A DNA stretch of 10,521 bases from Planctomycetes bacterium SM23_32 (GTDB taxonomy: Bacteria > Planctomycetota > Brocadiia > SM23-32), in assembly GCA_001303885.1 (NCBI GenBank), contig LJUE01000046.1:1-10521 (forward strand), written 5' to 3'. Both the position numbers and the translations under genes were made by a program. Positions 1 through 7,094 of this stretch are shown here, one piece after another. The notes beneath the pieces are model-generated. The model worked only from the letters and a program-made list of their open reading frames with translations. It made no database searches and was not told the DNA's origin. How positions within the stretch are numbered: position 1 is the stretch's first letter; every line of letters starts with the position of its first letter.

Positions 1-13
1 GGCAGGTGGAGCC

Positions 14-1600
14 GTGAGCGCCGTGGGCGTGGGGATGGTCTTCATTAGCTTCCTGGGGTTCCTGATAGGCAAGTATGCCGCGGGCATGGCGCAGAACCGC
101 GGCTTCCGCCTGCTGCGGGCGGCCGGCGGCTACGTGCTGGGCAACGTTATCGCCGCCATCCTCATCGCCGTTTCCATGGCGATGTACTACTTCCACGTGA
201 CATGGGGCGAGAGGGTAGTCACCTTCGCCATCCCGGCCGTGATGGGCCTGGTGGCGTTGGAGATGCTGGCCAACCTGGTGCTGGACATCTACCGACCGCG
301 CGTTGAGGGCCAGGAGGCGCGGCCGCCCTACGACAGCCGGCTGCTGGGCCTCTTTGCCGAGCCGGAGGGCGTCTTCCGGACCGTGGCCGCCACGCTCGAC
401 TACCAGTTCGGCTTCAAGGTCTCGGAGACCTGGTTCTACCGCTTCATGGAGCGGGCCATCATACCCCTGGCGCTCGTCCAGCTGATCAGCCTGTGGCTGC
501 TGACGGCACTGGTGGTGGTGGACCAGGACGAGATCGTCTTCATCGAAAGGCTTGGCCGGCCCTACCTGCGGGCCAATGACGCGGCGGAGGGCATCCGCGC
601 CACCGTCTTCACGCCGGGCCTCTACCTGAAGCTCCCCTGGCCCTTCTCGGTGGCCCGTCACGTCCCCGCCTACAAGGTGCACGAGATGTCCGTCGGCAAG
701 GTCCTGGAGGCGCGGCAGGCCCACTGGACCGAGATGCTGAACGTGATGGACGAGGCGGACGTGGTGTTGTGGCGCGAGCTGCACATTGACCCCAGGAAGG
801 GCTACGAGGTCAGCTTCCTGGTGCCGAGCACGGCGGAGTTGGAGGTCGGAGCCGAGCCCCCGGCGCCTGAGGGGGAAGGGAGCGCCGGGCCCGTGGCCCC
901 CCGTGTGAACCTGGCGCGGCTCGAGTGCACCTTCTACCTCCGCGTCAAGCGCAAACCCAACGGCGAACTGGACGAGAACGCGGCGTTCACCTACCAGTAC
1001 CGCCAGGCCGACGTCATGGAGCACGTGGAGAAGCTCGCCTACCGGGCGCTCTGCCGCATAGCCGCCAACCAGGACTTCCTTGGCTGGGTGGCGGAGGACC
1101 GGGGCCCCGTGGCGGACAAGTTCCTGCGGATGATGCGCGAGGCCGTCGAGGAGGCGGACCTGGGACTGGAGGTGGTGGACGCCACCATGCCCGCCGTCCA
1201 CCCGCCGGCCGAGGTGGCCCGGCCCTACGAGGCCGTCGTGGCGGCCCTGGAGGAGAGAGAGTCCCTCATCAAGCAGGGGGAGCAGACCAGCATCAGGACC
1301 CGCAAGGGCGCCGAGGGCCGCAGGGAGGAGCTGGTCAGCGAAGCCGAGGGCTACGCCTACCGGGAGAGCAAGGTCGCCAAGGCGGAGGCCGAGCAGTTCC
1401 TGGCGCAACTGGACGCCTACCGCGCGGCGCCTCGCGTCTACCTGTTCCGCACCTACTTCGACACCATCGAGCACGCCTTTGAGAAACAGAAGCTCTACGT
1501 CGTGCCGGTGACGGCGAACGAGGTGCAGATCATTGACCTTCAGGAGAAGATCCGCACGCAGCTGTTGGAGGACTTTGAAGCTCTGAAGGAGACGCCCTGA
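14..1600 (+). CDS. hflK: HflK-like SPFH/band-7 protein with four N-terminal membrane spans
   Basis: Probable HflK-family membrane scaffold; in known bacteria HflK pairs with HflC and surrounds the FtsH protease to control membrane-protein turnover. The 528-residue product has predicted membrane spans near residues 5-24, 40-61, 68-91 and 148-170, then an SPFH domain (about 168-400) and an Ala/Glu-rich coiled coil (about 405-470). The stretch HPPAEVARPYEAVV (near residue 395) matches the HflK pattern at the end of the SPFH domain. Classical HflK has one span, so the three extra spans and the conserved-looking soluble linker (about 93-147, with YDSRLLGL and YQFGFKVS) are unusual. Arg/Lys-rich loops after spans 1 and 3 put those loops inside and the SPFH domain outside. 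A Gly/Pro/Glu-rich loop near 275-297 looks like an insertion. The GTG at 14 is preceded by AGGTGGAG; the frame stays open to the window edge, so the true start could lie upstream. ATG at 35 is an alternative. Confidence 0.85.
   Translation: MSAVGVGMVFISFLGFLIGKYAAGMAQNRGFRLLRAAGGYVLGNVIAAILIAVSMAMYYFHVTWGERVVTFAIPAVMGLVALEMLANLVLDIYRPRVEGQEARPPYDSRLLGLFAEPEGVFRTVAATLDYQFGFKVSETWFYRFMERAIIPLALVQLISLWLLTALVVVDQDEIVFIERLGRPYLRANDAAEGIRATVFTPGLYLKLPWPFSVARHVPAYKVHEMSVGKVLEARQAHWTEMLNVMDEADVVLWRELHIDPRKGYEVSFLVPSTAELEVGAEPPAPEGEGSAGPVAPRVNLARLECTFYLRVKRKPNGELDENAAFTYQYRQADVMEHVEKLAYRALCRIAANQDFLGWVAEDRGPVADKFLRMMREAVEEADLGLEVVDATMPAVHPPAEVARPYEAVVAALEERESLIKQGEQTSIRTRKGAEGRREELVSEAEGYAYRESKVAKAEAEQFLAQLDAYRAAPRVYLFRTYFDTIEHAFEKQKLYVVPVTANEVQIIDLQEKIRTQLLEDFEALKETP
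1586..1591 (+). promoter_or_regulatory. Ribosome binding site for the HflC-like gene
   Basis: AAGGAG lies 8 bases before the ATG at 1600, inside the 3' end of the HflK-like gene. The stop of that gene and this start share one base (TGATG), the usual arrangement for coupled translation. It supports the ATG at 1600 as the real start. Confidence 0.75.
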
Positions 1601-2679
1601 TGAAGCGCAAGTGGCCCACAGTCACCGTGGTTGTTCTCATCTTTGCCATGCTGTTGGGATATCTGGTCTGCTACAGCGTCCGCGTGGACCAGGTGGCTGC
1701 GCACTACCGGTTCGGCAAGGTCAAGCGTGTCATCAGGCCGCCCCTTCTGGCCGTGCAGGGCGAGGCCGCCGAGCCGGCTGACCCCCTGCTGGCTGGCGTG
1801 CCGGTGGAGAGGCGGGCCGGCTGGTTCTTCAAGCTGCCCATCTTCGACAAGGTGGAGAAGTTCGACCAGAGGGTGCGCTATGTGGACGGCAAGCTGACCC
1901 AGCTCCAGTTGCCCGACGAGAACCAGATCATCCCGCGCGTCTACGCCACCTGGCGGGTCGTTGATCCCGTCGGCTACCAGAAGACCCTGGAGGGCGACGA
2001 CGAGACGGCCAGAGCGGCCCTGAAGCAGATCATCTCGGGCGAGACGCCTGAGATCTTCGGCCGCTACAACCTGGACGACATCGTCAACACGGACTCCGGG
2101 AAGCTGAAGTTCGACGAGATCGAGCGCCAGATCCACGAGCGCGTGAAGGCCAGCGTCGAGAGCCCCGAGAAGGGCTACGGCATAAGGCTCTGTTCGCTGG
2201 GCATCTCGTGGATAGCGCTGCCTGAGGACGCCACCCGGGCCGTCTTCGCCCGCATGGAGCAGGAACGCAGGACCGAAGCGGACAAGCTGATCGAGGAGGG
2301 CAAGAAGATCAAGCGCACCACCGAGGCCCAGGCCAAGGCCAAACGGGACGAGATCCTGGCCGTGGCCGAGGCGCAGGCCCGCAGCATAAGGGCCGAAGGG
2401 GAGGCCGAGGCCGCCCGCCACTACGAGACCTTCGCCAAGGACCCCGAGCTGGCCATCTTCCTGCGCAACCTGGAGGCCTTCAAACGGATGGCCGACAACG
2501 CCGCCAGCAACGATCAGCCCATCACCTTCGTGCTGAGCACCAAGAGCCCCCCGTTCCACATCCTGGAAACCGGCGCGCTTGACCGAGAGGCCATCGAGCA
2601 TGTCAGCCCGGAGCTGGACCTGGCGGCACCGGCCACGGCCGGGTCCGCGGAGGCCGAGACGGCGGAGGTCCGCGAGTGA
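1600..2679 (+). CDS. hflC: HflC-like SPFH/band-7 protein
   Basis: Probable HflC-type partner of the preceding HflK-like protein. The 359-residue product has a basic start (MKRKWP), one membrane span (about 7-26) and an SPFH domain running to about residue 225. A charged coiled coil (about 225-275) follows. The segment from ARMEQERRTEADKLIEEGKK through RAEGEAEAARHYETFAKDPE to LRNLEAFKRM (about 222-298) follows the HflC pattern closely, including the ER/EA/EG repeats and the 'DPE...F.RNLEA' block. The end, FVLSTKSPPFHIL, also resembles HflC C-termini, followed by an Ala/Glu-rich tail. The basic N-terminus puts the SPFH domain outside the membrane. An extra loop of about 25 residues (roughly 47-72) sits between the first SPFH strands, where HflC normally goes directly to the 'GLHFKLP'-type segment (here GWFFKLP). 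It overlaps the HflK-like gene by one base and the next gene likewise. Confidence 0.88.
   Translation: MKRKWPTVTVVVLIFAMLLGYLVCYSVRVDQVAAHYRFGKVKRVIRPPLLAVQGEAAEPADPLLAGVPVERRAGWFFKLPIFDKVEKFDQRVRYVDGKLTQLQLPDENQIIPRVYATWRVVDPVGYQKTLEGDDETARAALKQIISGETPEIFGRYNLDDIVNTDSGKLKFDEIERQIHERVKASVESPEKGYGIRLCSLGISWIALPEDATRAVFARMEQERRTEADKLIEEGKKIKRTTEAQAKAKRDEILAVAEAQARSIRAEGEAEAARHYETFAKDPELAIFLRNLEAFKRMADNAASNDQPITFVLSTKSPPFHILETGALDREAIEHVSPELDLAAPATAGSAEAETAEVRE
2664..2668 (+). promoter_or_regulatory. Ribosome binding site for the third SPFH gene
   Basis: GGAGG lies 10 bases before the ATG at 2679 and 7 bases before an in-frame GTG at 2676, so it does not by itself decide between the two adjacent start codons. 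The ATG forms a TGATG overlap with the upstream stop, the same arrangement as the previous junction, and is preferred here. Confidence 0.65.
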
Positions 2680-3854
2680 TGCGCGATCACGACCATGAGC
2701 GAGGCGAGGCCGAAGCGCCCGAGGCGGCCCAGCCGGAGGAGGCCGCGGCGCCCGAAGAGCCCACGGCAGAGCAGGCCGGCACCGAGGCGCTCGCCCGGGC
2801 GCTGAAGGGCAGCTTCCGGGTGCTGAAGTGGGGCATGATCGTGCTGCTCGCCGTGTACCTCGGCAAGGGCGTCTTCTACGTCCAGCCGCAGGAGGTCCGC
2901 TTCAAGCTGCGCTTCGGCCGCGTGGTCACCAGCTGGGGCGAAAAGGTCCTCAAGCCCGGCACCATCCACATCCAGTGGCCCTGGGAGGAGGTGCAGACGG
3001 TTTCCACGGCCGAGCAGGTGCTCGAGGCGGGCGAGGAATTCTACACCGACTGGCGAAAGGCCGTCCTCTCCAAGAAGCAGTCCCTCGACGTGCGCGAGGA
3101 CGGATACCTGCTGACCGGCGACGCCAACATCGTGCACATGCGGCTCAACGTCCGCTACCGGGCCCGGGGCGATGCCGAAGGGGCGCAGTCCTACCTGTTT
3201 GCGGTGGGCAAGGAGAACGTTGAGGAGATACTCAGGCGGCTCCTGCTGTCGGCGACCACGAAGGTCGTCAGTTCGATGCAGGTGATGGACGTGCTCAAGC
3301 GTGAGGGGCTCTTCAGCGCCATCACCGATGAGTTGGCGGAGCGGCTGGCCGACTTCGAGCGTCAGGCGGGCGCGCCGCTGGGCATAGAGCTGATTGCCGT
3401 GGAGGCCATCGAGGGCGAGAAAGAGAAGAACCCGACCGAACCCTATGCAGTGCGAGACGCCTTCTACGAGGCCCAGAACGCCGGCAGCCGCAAGGACCAG
3501 CTCGTTGAGGAGGGCAAGCTGCAGGCCAACGCTCTGCTGCAGGACGCCCGCGGGAAGGCCAGCGAGGCCGTGGCAGGGGCCCAGGGATACAGGGACAGGC
3601 TGGTGAACATGGCCCAGGCGGATGCCGAGGCCCTCCAGAAGCTGCTGCCCGTTTACGGGCGGTCGGCTGCCGAGGCCGACATCCTGCGCGACACCTTCTA
3701 CCAGCGCATTGTCACCGACGCGTTGCGCAAGGCACAGGGCGTGTTCGTTCTCTACCAGACGCCGCAGGGCGCCCAACGGGAGCTGCGCCTGATCCTCGGC
3801 AGCAAGCCGCGCCCCCCGAAGGTGGTCACGCCGGAGACGCCCCCGGCACCGTGA
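2679..3854 (+). CDS. Third SPFH/band-7 protein (divergent HflK-like) with acidic N-terminal tail
   Basis: Third SPFH-family membrane protein in a row, 391 residues from the ATG at 2679 (392 if the GTG at 2676 is used). It begins with a 46-residue Glu/Ala/Pro-rich tail opening MRDHDHERG. One membrane span follows (about 48-67), then an SPFH domain (about 68-250) starting VQPQEVRFKLRFGRV. A coiled coil (about 255-325) is rich in Ala, Gln and Glu, and a Pro-rich end closes the protein. The C-terminal part (YRDRLVNMAQADAEALQKL, then ILRDTFYQRIVTDALRKAQ) follows the HflK pattern better than HflC. One span with the tail inside places the SPFH domain on the outer face, like its two neighbours. It may be a third subunit of a mixed SPFH ring. 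Its exact subfamily is uncertain. The following gene starts 46 bases later, the widest gap in the window. Confidence 0.85.
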   Translation: MRDHDHERGEAEAPEAAQPEEAAAPEEPTAEQAGTEALARALKGSFRVLKWGMIVLLAVYLGKGVFYVQPQEVRFKLRFGRVVTSWGEKVLKPGTIHIQWPWEEVQTVSTAEQVLEAGEEFYTDWRKAVLSKKQSLDVREDGYLLTGDANIVHMRLNVRYRARGDAEGAQSYLFAVGKENVEEILRRLLLSATTKVVSSMQVMDVLKREGLFSAITDELAERLADFERQAGAPLGIELIAVEAIEGEKEKNPTEPYAVRDAFYEAQNAGSRKDQLVEEGKLQANALLQDARGKASEAVAGAQGYRDRLVNMAQADAEALQKLLPVYGRSAAEADILRDTFYQRIVTDALRKAQGVFVLYQTPQGAQRELRLILGSKPRPPKVVTPETPPAP

Positions 3855-3886
3855 CGCCGTTGACCCCAGAGACGTCGTAGAGCAAC

Positions 3887-3891
3887 AGGAG
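3887..3891 (+). promoter_or_regulatory. Ribosome binding site that decides the GTG start of the P-type ATPase
   Basis: AGGAG lies 9 bases before the GTG at 3901; a second GAGG follows closer to the start (3894-3897). No ATG or GTG lies in frame between the previous stop and 3901, so this strong site supports the GTG. The 46-base gap (3855-3900) holds no convincing promoter or hairpin terminator. Confidence 0.7.
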
Positions 3892-3900
3892 ACGAGGAAA

Positions 3901-5871
3901 GTGGCTGAAGCAGCGTTGGAACTGCCGCACGACCACCCGGTCTCGCACAAGCACTTCGGCACGGTCCAGACCAGGCTCGTCATCACCTTCGTGGGCTTCG
4001 TGCTGGTGGTGAACGCCTACCTGGCCGATTACGTGTTCTTCAAGGACGACCCCATCATCGGGGCGATCAGCGCCTTCGTCGGCGCGCTGATACTGGTGGC
4101 CCCCATCGTGCTGGGCGCCGTGGAGGACATCCGGCACGGGCGCATGCACATGTCCGTGCTGGTGGCCATCGCCGTGGTGGCCGCCTTCGCGCTCCAGGAC
4201 TTCAAGGAGGCCGGCATCGTGGCCTTCTTCATGCTGCTGGCCACCCTGATCGAGCAGCAGACGGCGGCGGGAGCGCGCGAGTCGGTCGAGAAGCTGATGA
4301 CGCTCACGCCGCCGACGGCGGAGCTGGTCTCAGGCCGCACCGTGGCGGTCTCGCAGCTCAACAAGGGCGATCACGTCCGCGTGCGCCCCGGCGACCGCAT
4401 ACCGGCCGACGGCCGCATCGTCAGCGGCGAGACGGCCATCAACGAGGCGACCATCACCGGCGAGTCCATGCCGGTGGACAAGGGCGTCGGCGACGACGTG
4501 TTCGCGGGCACCAGCAACATGACGGGCGCCGTGGAGGTGGAGGTGACGCGCGTGGGGGAGGACACGACCCTCGGCAAGGTGAAGAGGCTGATCCTGCAGG
4601 CCGAGAGCACCAAGAGCCCCATGATGCAGCTCATTGACCGCTACGCCGAGTGGTACCTGCCCGTGGTGCTGATGGTGGCGGGCATCGTCTGGGTGTTCAC
4701 CGAGGAACTGGAGAGCTCGCTCCGCCTGACGCGCGTCATCACGGTGCTGGTGGTGGCCTGCCCCTGCGCCTTCGTGCTGGCCACGCCGACGGCCATGGTA
4801 GCCGGCCTGTCGGCAGCCGCCCGGCTCGGCATACTGATCAAGAAGGTGGCCAACCTCGAGGCCGCCGGCGACATCTCGGCTGTGGTCTTCGACAAGACGG
4901 GCACGCTGACCACCGGCCAGCTCACCGTCACCCGCATGGCCCCGGTGGTGGGCGTAGACGCCGCCGAGCTGCTCACTGCGGCGGCCAGCGTCGAGCAGCA
5001 CTCCCGCCATCCCGTCGCCGTGGCCGTGGGCAAGGTGGCCGCCCGCGCCCAGATCCCCCTGCAGAACGTCGAGGCGTTCCACGAGACGCCCGGCCGGGGC
5101 GTGGCCGGCGACGTGGGCGGCATGCAGGTCATGGTGGGGCGCGACACGTTCCTGGAGGAGCGCGGCGTGGACGTCTCGCCCGCCAGGGCCATCGGCCGCG
5201 GGGCCGACGTGGAGGGCATGAGCCTGCTCTTCGTGGCGCGGGACGGCGAGTGCATCGGCTGGATCGGCCTGGAGGACCGGGCCCGACCCGAGGCGCGCAG
5301 CGCCACCGATGAGCTGAAGGAGCTCGGCGTGAGCCGGCTCTCCATGCTCACCGGCGACCGCTGGAGCGTGGCCAAGAGGGTGGCCGGCGAGTTGGGCTGC
5401 ACCGACGTGCAGGGCGAGTGCCTGCCGGAGCAGAAGCTGCGCCTGGTTGAGATGCTCCGCCAGGAGGGCCACATGGTGGCCGTGGTAGGCGACGGCGTCA
5501 ACGACGCGCCCGCCCTGGCCGCCGGCGACCTGGGCATCGCCATGGGCGCCGCCGGCAGCGACGTGGCGATTGACAGCGCCTCCATCGCCCTGATGAGCGA
5601 CGACCTGGGCCGGCTGCCGTTCCTGGTCCGGCTCTCGCGCCGGCTGCGCAACGTCATCATCCAGAACATCTTGTTCGGCGCCGTCTTCGTGGTGGGCGGG
5701 CTGCTGCTGGGCGGCCTGGGCTACATCGGCCCGGTGGTGGCCGCGGTGCTGCACGTGCTCAGTTCGTTCATCGTCATCTTCAACAGCGCCAGGCTGGTGC
5801 GTTTCGGCGAGGAGCTCTCGCCCCACGCCGAGGCACTGCCGGAGGCCGCACGGCAGGCGGCCGGCGCCTAA
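3901..5871 (+). CDS. P1B-type heavy-metal-transporting ATPase, CtpC-like membrane signature
   Basis: Membrane pump that uses ATP to move a transition metal ion out of the cytoplasm. The 656-residue protein has the full P-type set: TGES (186-189, actuator domain), CPC (287-289, metal site in span 6), DKTGTLT with phosphorylated Asp331, the P1B-specific HP pair (His370-Pro371) in the nucleotide-binding domain, and GDGVND (530-535). Eight membrane spans are predicted: four near the N-terminus (about 22-125), two around residues 250-305 and two near 580-632. There is no N-terminal HMA domain with CxxC, only a short His-rich tail (HDHPVSHKH, 10-18). The last span has His618, Ser621-Ser622 and NSARL (628-632). 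As I recall it, HxxSS...NSxRL is typical of the CtpC (Mn-linked) group, whereas Zn/Cd pumps have Asp there and Cu pumps have MxxSS. The metal is therefore unproven; Mn, Zn or another divalent ion are candidates. Start is GTG with a strong ribosome binding site. Confidence 0.95.
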   Translation: MAEAALELPHDHPVSHKHFGTVQTRLVITFVGFVLVVNAYLADYVFFKDDPIIGAISAFVGALILVAPIVLGAVEDIRHGRMHMSVLVAIAVVAAFALQDFKEAGIVAFFMLLATLIEQQTAAGARESVEKLMTLTPPTAELVSGRTVAVSQLNKGDHVRVRPGDRIPADGRIVSGETAINEATITGESMPVDKGVGDDVFAGTSNMTGAVEVEVTRVGEDTTLGKVKRLILQAESTKSPMMQLIDRYAEWYLPVVLMVAGIVWVFTEELESSLRLTRVITVLVVACPCAFVLATPTAMVAGLSAAARLGILIKKVANLEAAGDISAVVFDKTGTLTTGQLTVTRMAPVVGVDAAELLTAAASVEQHSRHPVAVAVGKVAARAQIPLQNVEAFHETPGRGVAGDVGGMQVMVGRDTFLEERGVDVSPARAIGRGADVEGMSLLFVARDGECIGWIGLEDRARPEARSATDELKELGVSRLSMLTGDRWSVAKRVAGELGCTDVQGECLPEQKLRLVEMLRQEGHMVAVVGDGVNDAPALAAGDLGIAMGAAGSDVAIDSASIALMSDDLGRLPFLVRLSRRLRNVIIQNILFGAVFVVGGLLLGGLGYIGPVVAAVLHVLSSFIVIFNSARLVRFGEELSPHAEALPEAARQAAGA

Positions 5872-5874
5872 GGA
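5870..5874 (+). promoter_or_regulatory. Ribosome binding site for the ABC ATPase gene
   Basis: AAGGA overlaps the TAA stop of the P-type ATPase and lies 8 bases before the ATG at 5883. Only 11 bases separate the two genes, which argues for one transcript. Confidence 0.7.
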
Positions 5875-5882
5875 ACGTCATA

Positions 5883-7094
5883 ATGCCATCTTCCGACAAC
5901 GCTGTGCTGGAAGTCATCCAGTTGACCAAGGTCTTCCGCGACTTCTGGGGCCGCGAGAGCGTGAAGGCCCTGGACTCGCTGGACTTCGACGTGCGCCGTG
6001 GCGAGGTGTTCGGCCTGCTCGGGCCCAACGGCTCGGGCAAGACCACGGCCGTGCGCATCGTGCTGGGCCTGCTGTTCCCCACCAAGGGGGCCGTGCGGGT
6101 CTTCGGCAGGAGCCCGCACGACATCGAGGTGAAGAAGCGGGTGGGCTACATGCCGGAGGAATCGCACCTCTACGCCTACCTGAACGCGGAGGAGACGCTG
6201 GACTTCTTCGGGCGGCTCTTCCGCCTGGCGCCGCGCGAGAGGCGCAGTCGCACAGCCGCCCTTATCGAGATGGTGGGCCTGCAGAGGGCGCGCAGGCGGC
6301 CGGTAGGCCAGTACTCGAAGGGCATGGCGCGGCGCATCGGGCTGGCCCAGTCGCTCATCAACGACCCGGACCTGGTCATCCTCGACGAGCCGACCACCGG
6401 CCTGGACCCCATCGGCAGCCGGGAGATCAAGGACCTGGTCCTCGCGCTGAAGGACATGGGCAAGACGGTGTTCCTGTGCAGCCATCTGCTCGCGGACGTC
6501 GAGGAGGTCTGCGACCGCATCTGCATCCTCTACGGCGGCAGGCAGCGCGCCCTCGGGCCGGTCGAGGACCTGCTGGTGGCCGACGACGTAACGCAGATCA
6601 GGGCGCCCCACCTGGCCGACAGCGCCGTGCAGAGGATCGTGGACATCATCCGCGAGAGCGCACCTGCGGACGTCCCGGTCGAGGTCTCGGCCGCCAGCCG
6701 CCGGCTGGAGGACTACTTCCTGAGCGTCGTTGAGGAGGCCCGCCGCGAGAGGCTCGTCACGGCTGGAGCGGAGCCGGGGACGGCGGCGGCCGCCTTCCTG
6801 GGCGGAGCCGAGGAGCAGGCCGAGCAGGTGCTGGCCGAGCTGGTTCAGGCCGCCGAGGAAGCGGCCTGGGCCCCGACGGCACCCGAGGAGCAGCCGGCCG
6901 AGGCCCTGCCGGTGCGCCAGGACAAGGAGTTCCTGGAAGACCTGGTGCGCAGCTCGACCGCCGGAAGGCCCGAGCAGCAGCCCGCCGAGGCGGCGCCAGC
7001 CGCCCCGGAGACCAGCACGCGCGACGACGTGCTCCAGGAGCTGATCGTCGAGGGTCCCGCTGACGACGAAGCCGATGAAGACGACACTGCTTAA
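5883..7094 (+). CDS. ABC-2 type transporter ATP-binding protein with long acidic C-terminal tail
   Basis: Cytoplasmic ATPase of an ABC-2 type exporter, pairing with the permease encoded next. The 403-residue protein has a complete nucleotide-binding domain in residues 1-230. This comprises Walker A GPNGSGKT (47-54), a YMPEE segment in the Q-loop position (89-93, Glu in place of Gln, common in this group), signature SKGMA (145-149), Walker B VILDEP (165-170) followed by TTGLDP, and the switch His201 in SHLLADVEEVCDRI. The motif LEDYFL (275-280) marks where such ATPases usually end. Here about 120 further residues follow, rich in Glu, Ala and Pro and probably disordered. They contain recurring short hydrophobic motifs (see findings). 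The substrate cannot be read from the ATPase. Its 3' end overlaps the permease gene by 20 bases, so the two are very likely translated together. Confidence 0.95.
   Translation: MPSSDNAVLEVIQLTKVFRDFWGRESVKALDSLDFDVRRGEVFGLLGPNGSGKTTAVRIVLGLLFPTKGAVRVFGRSPHDIEVKKRVGYMPEESHLYAYLNAEETLDFFGRLFRLAPRERRSRTAALIEMVGLQRARRRPVGQYSKGMARRIGLAQSLINDPDLVILDEPTTGLDPIGSREIKDLVLALKDMGKTVFLCSHLLADVEEVCDRICILYGGRQRALGPVEDLLVADDVTQIRAPHLADSAVQRIVDIIRESAPADVPVEVSAASRRLEDYFLSVVEEARRERLVTAGAEPGTAAAAFLGGAEEQAEQVLAELVQAAEEAAWAPTAPEEQPAEALPVRQDKEFLEDLVRSSTAGRPEQQPAEAAPAAPETSTRDDVLQELIVEGPADDEADEDDTA

Noticed and set aside
925..1482. Gly/Arg-rich + strand frame inside the HflK-like gene
   Set aside because: Composition (runs of Gly, Arg, Pro) is typical of an out-of-frame reading of GC-rich DNA, and the overlapping frame has a recognised SPFH domain.
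3855..3900. Possible internal promoter or terminator in the widest gap
   Set aside because: A TTGACC at 3860-3865 resembles a -35 box, but the bases 17 downstream (CAACAG) do not resemble a -10 box. No stem-loop with a T-run is visible.
4740..4760. Repeated GCTGGTGG Chi-like octamers here and elsewhere in the window
   Set aside because: They arise from Leu-Val codon pairs in membrane spans, and the E. coli Chi sequence has no established role outside enterobacteria.
4330..5826. Antisense open frame of 498 codons opposite the P-type ATPase
   Set aside because: The + strand frame carries every catalytic motif of a P-type ATPase. The antisense product is a His/Gly/Ala-rich codon shadow.
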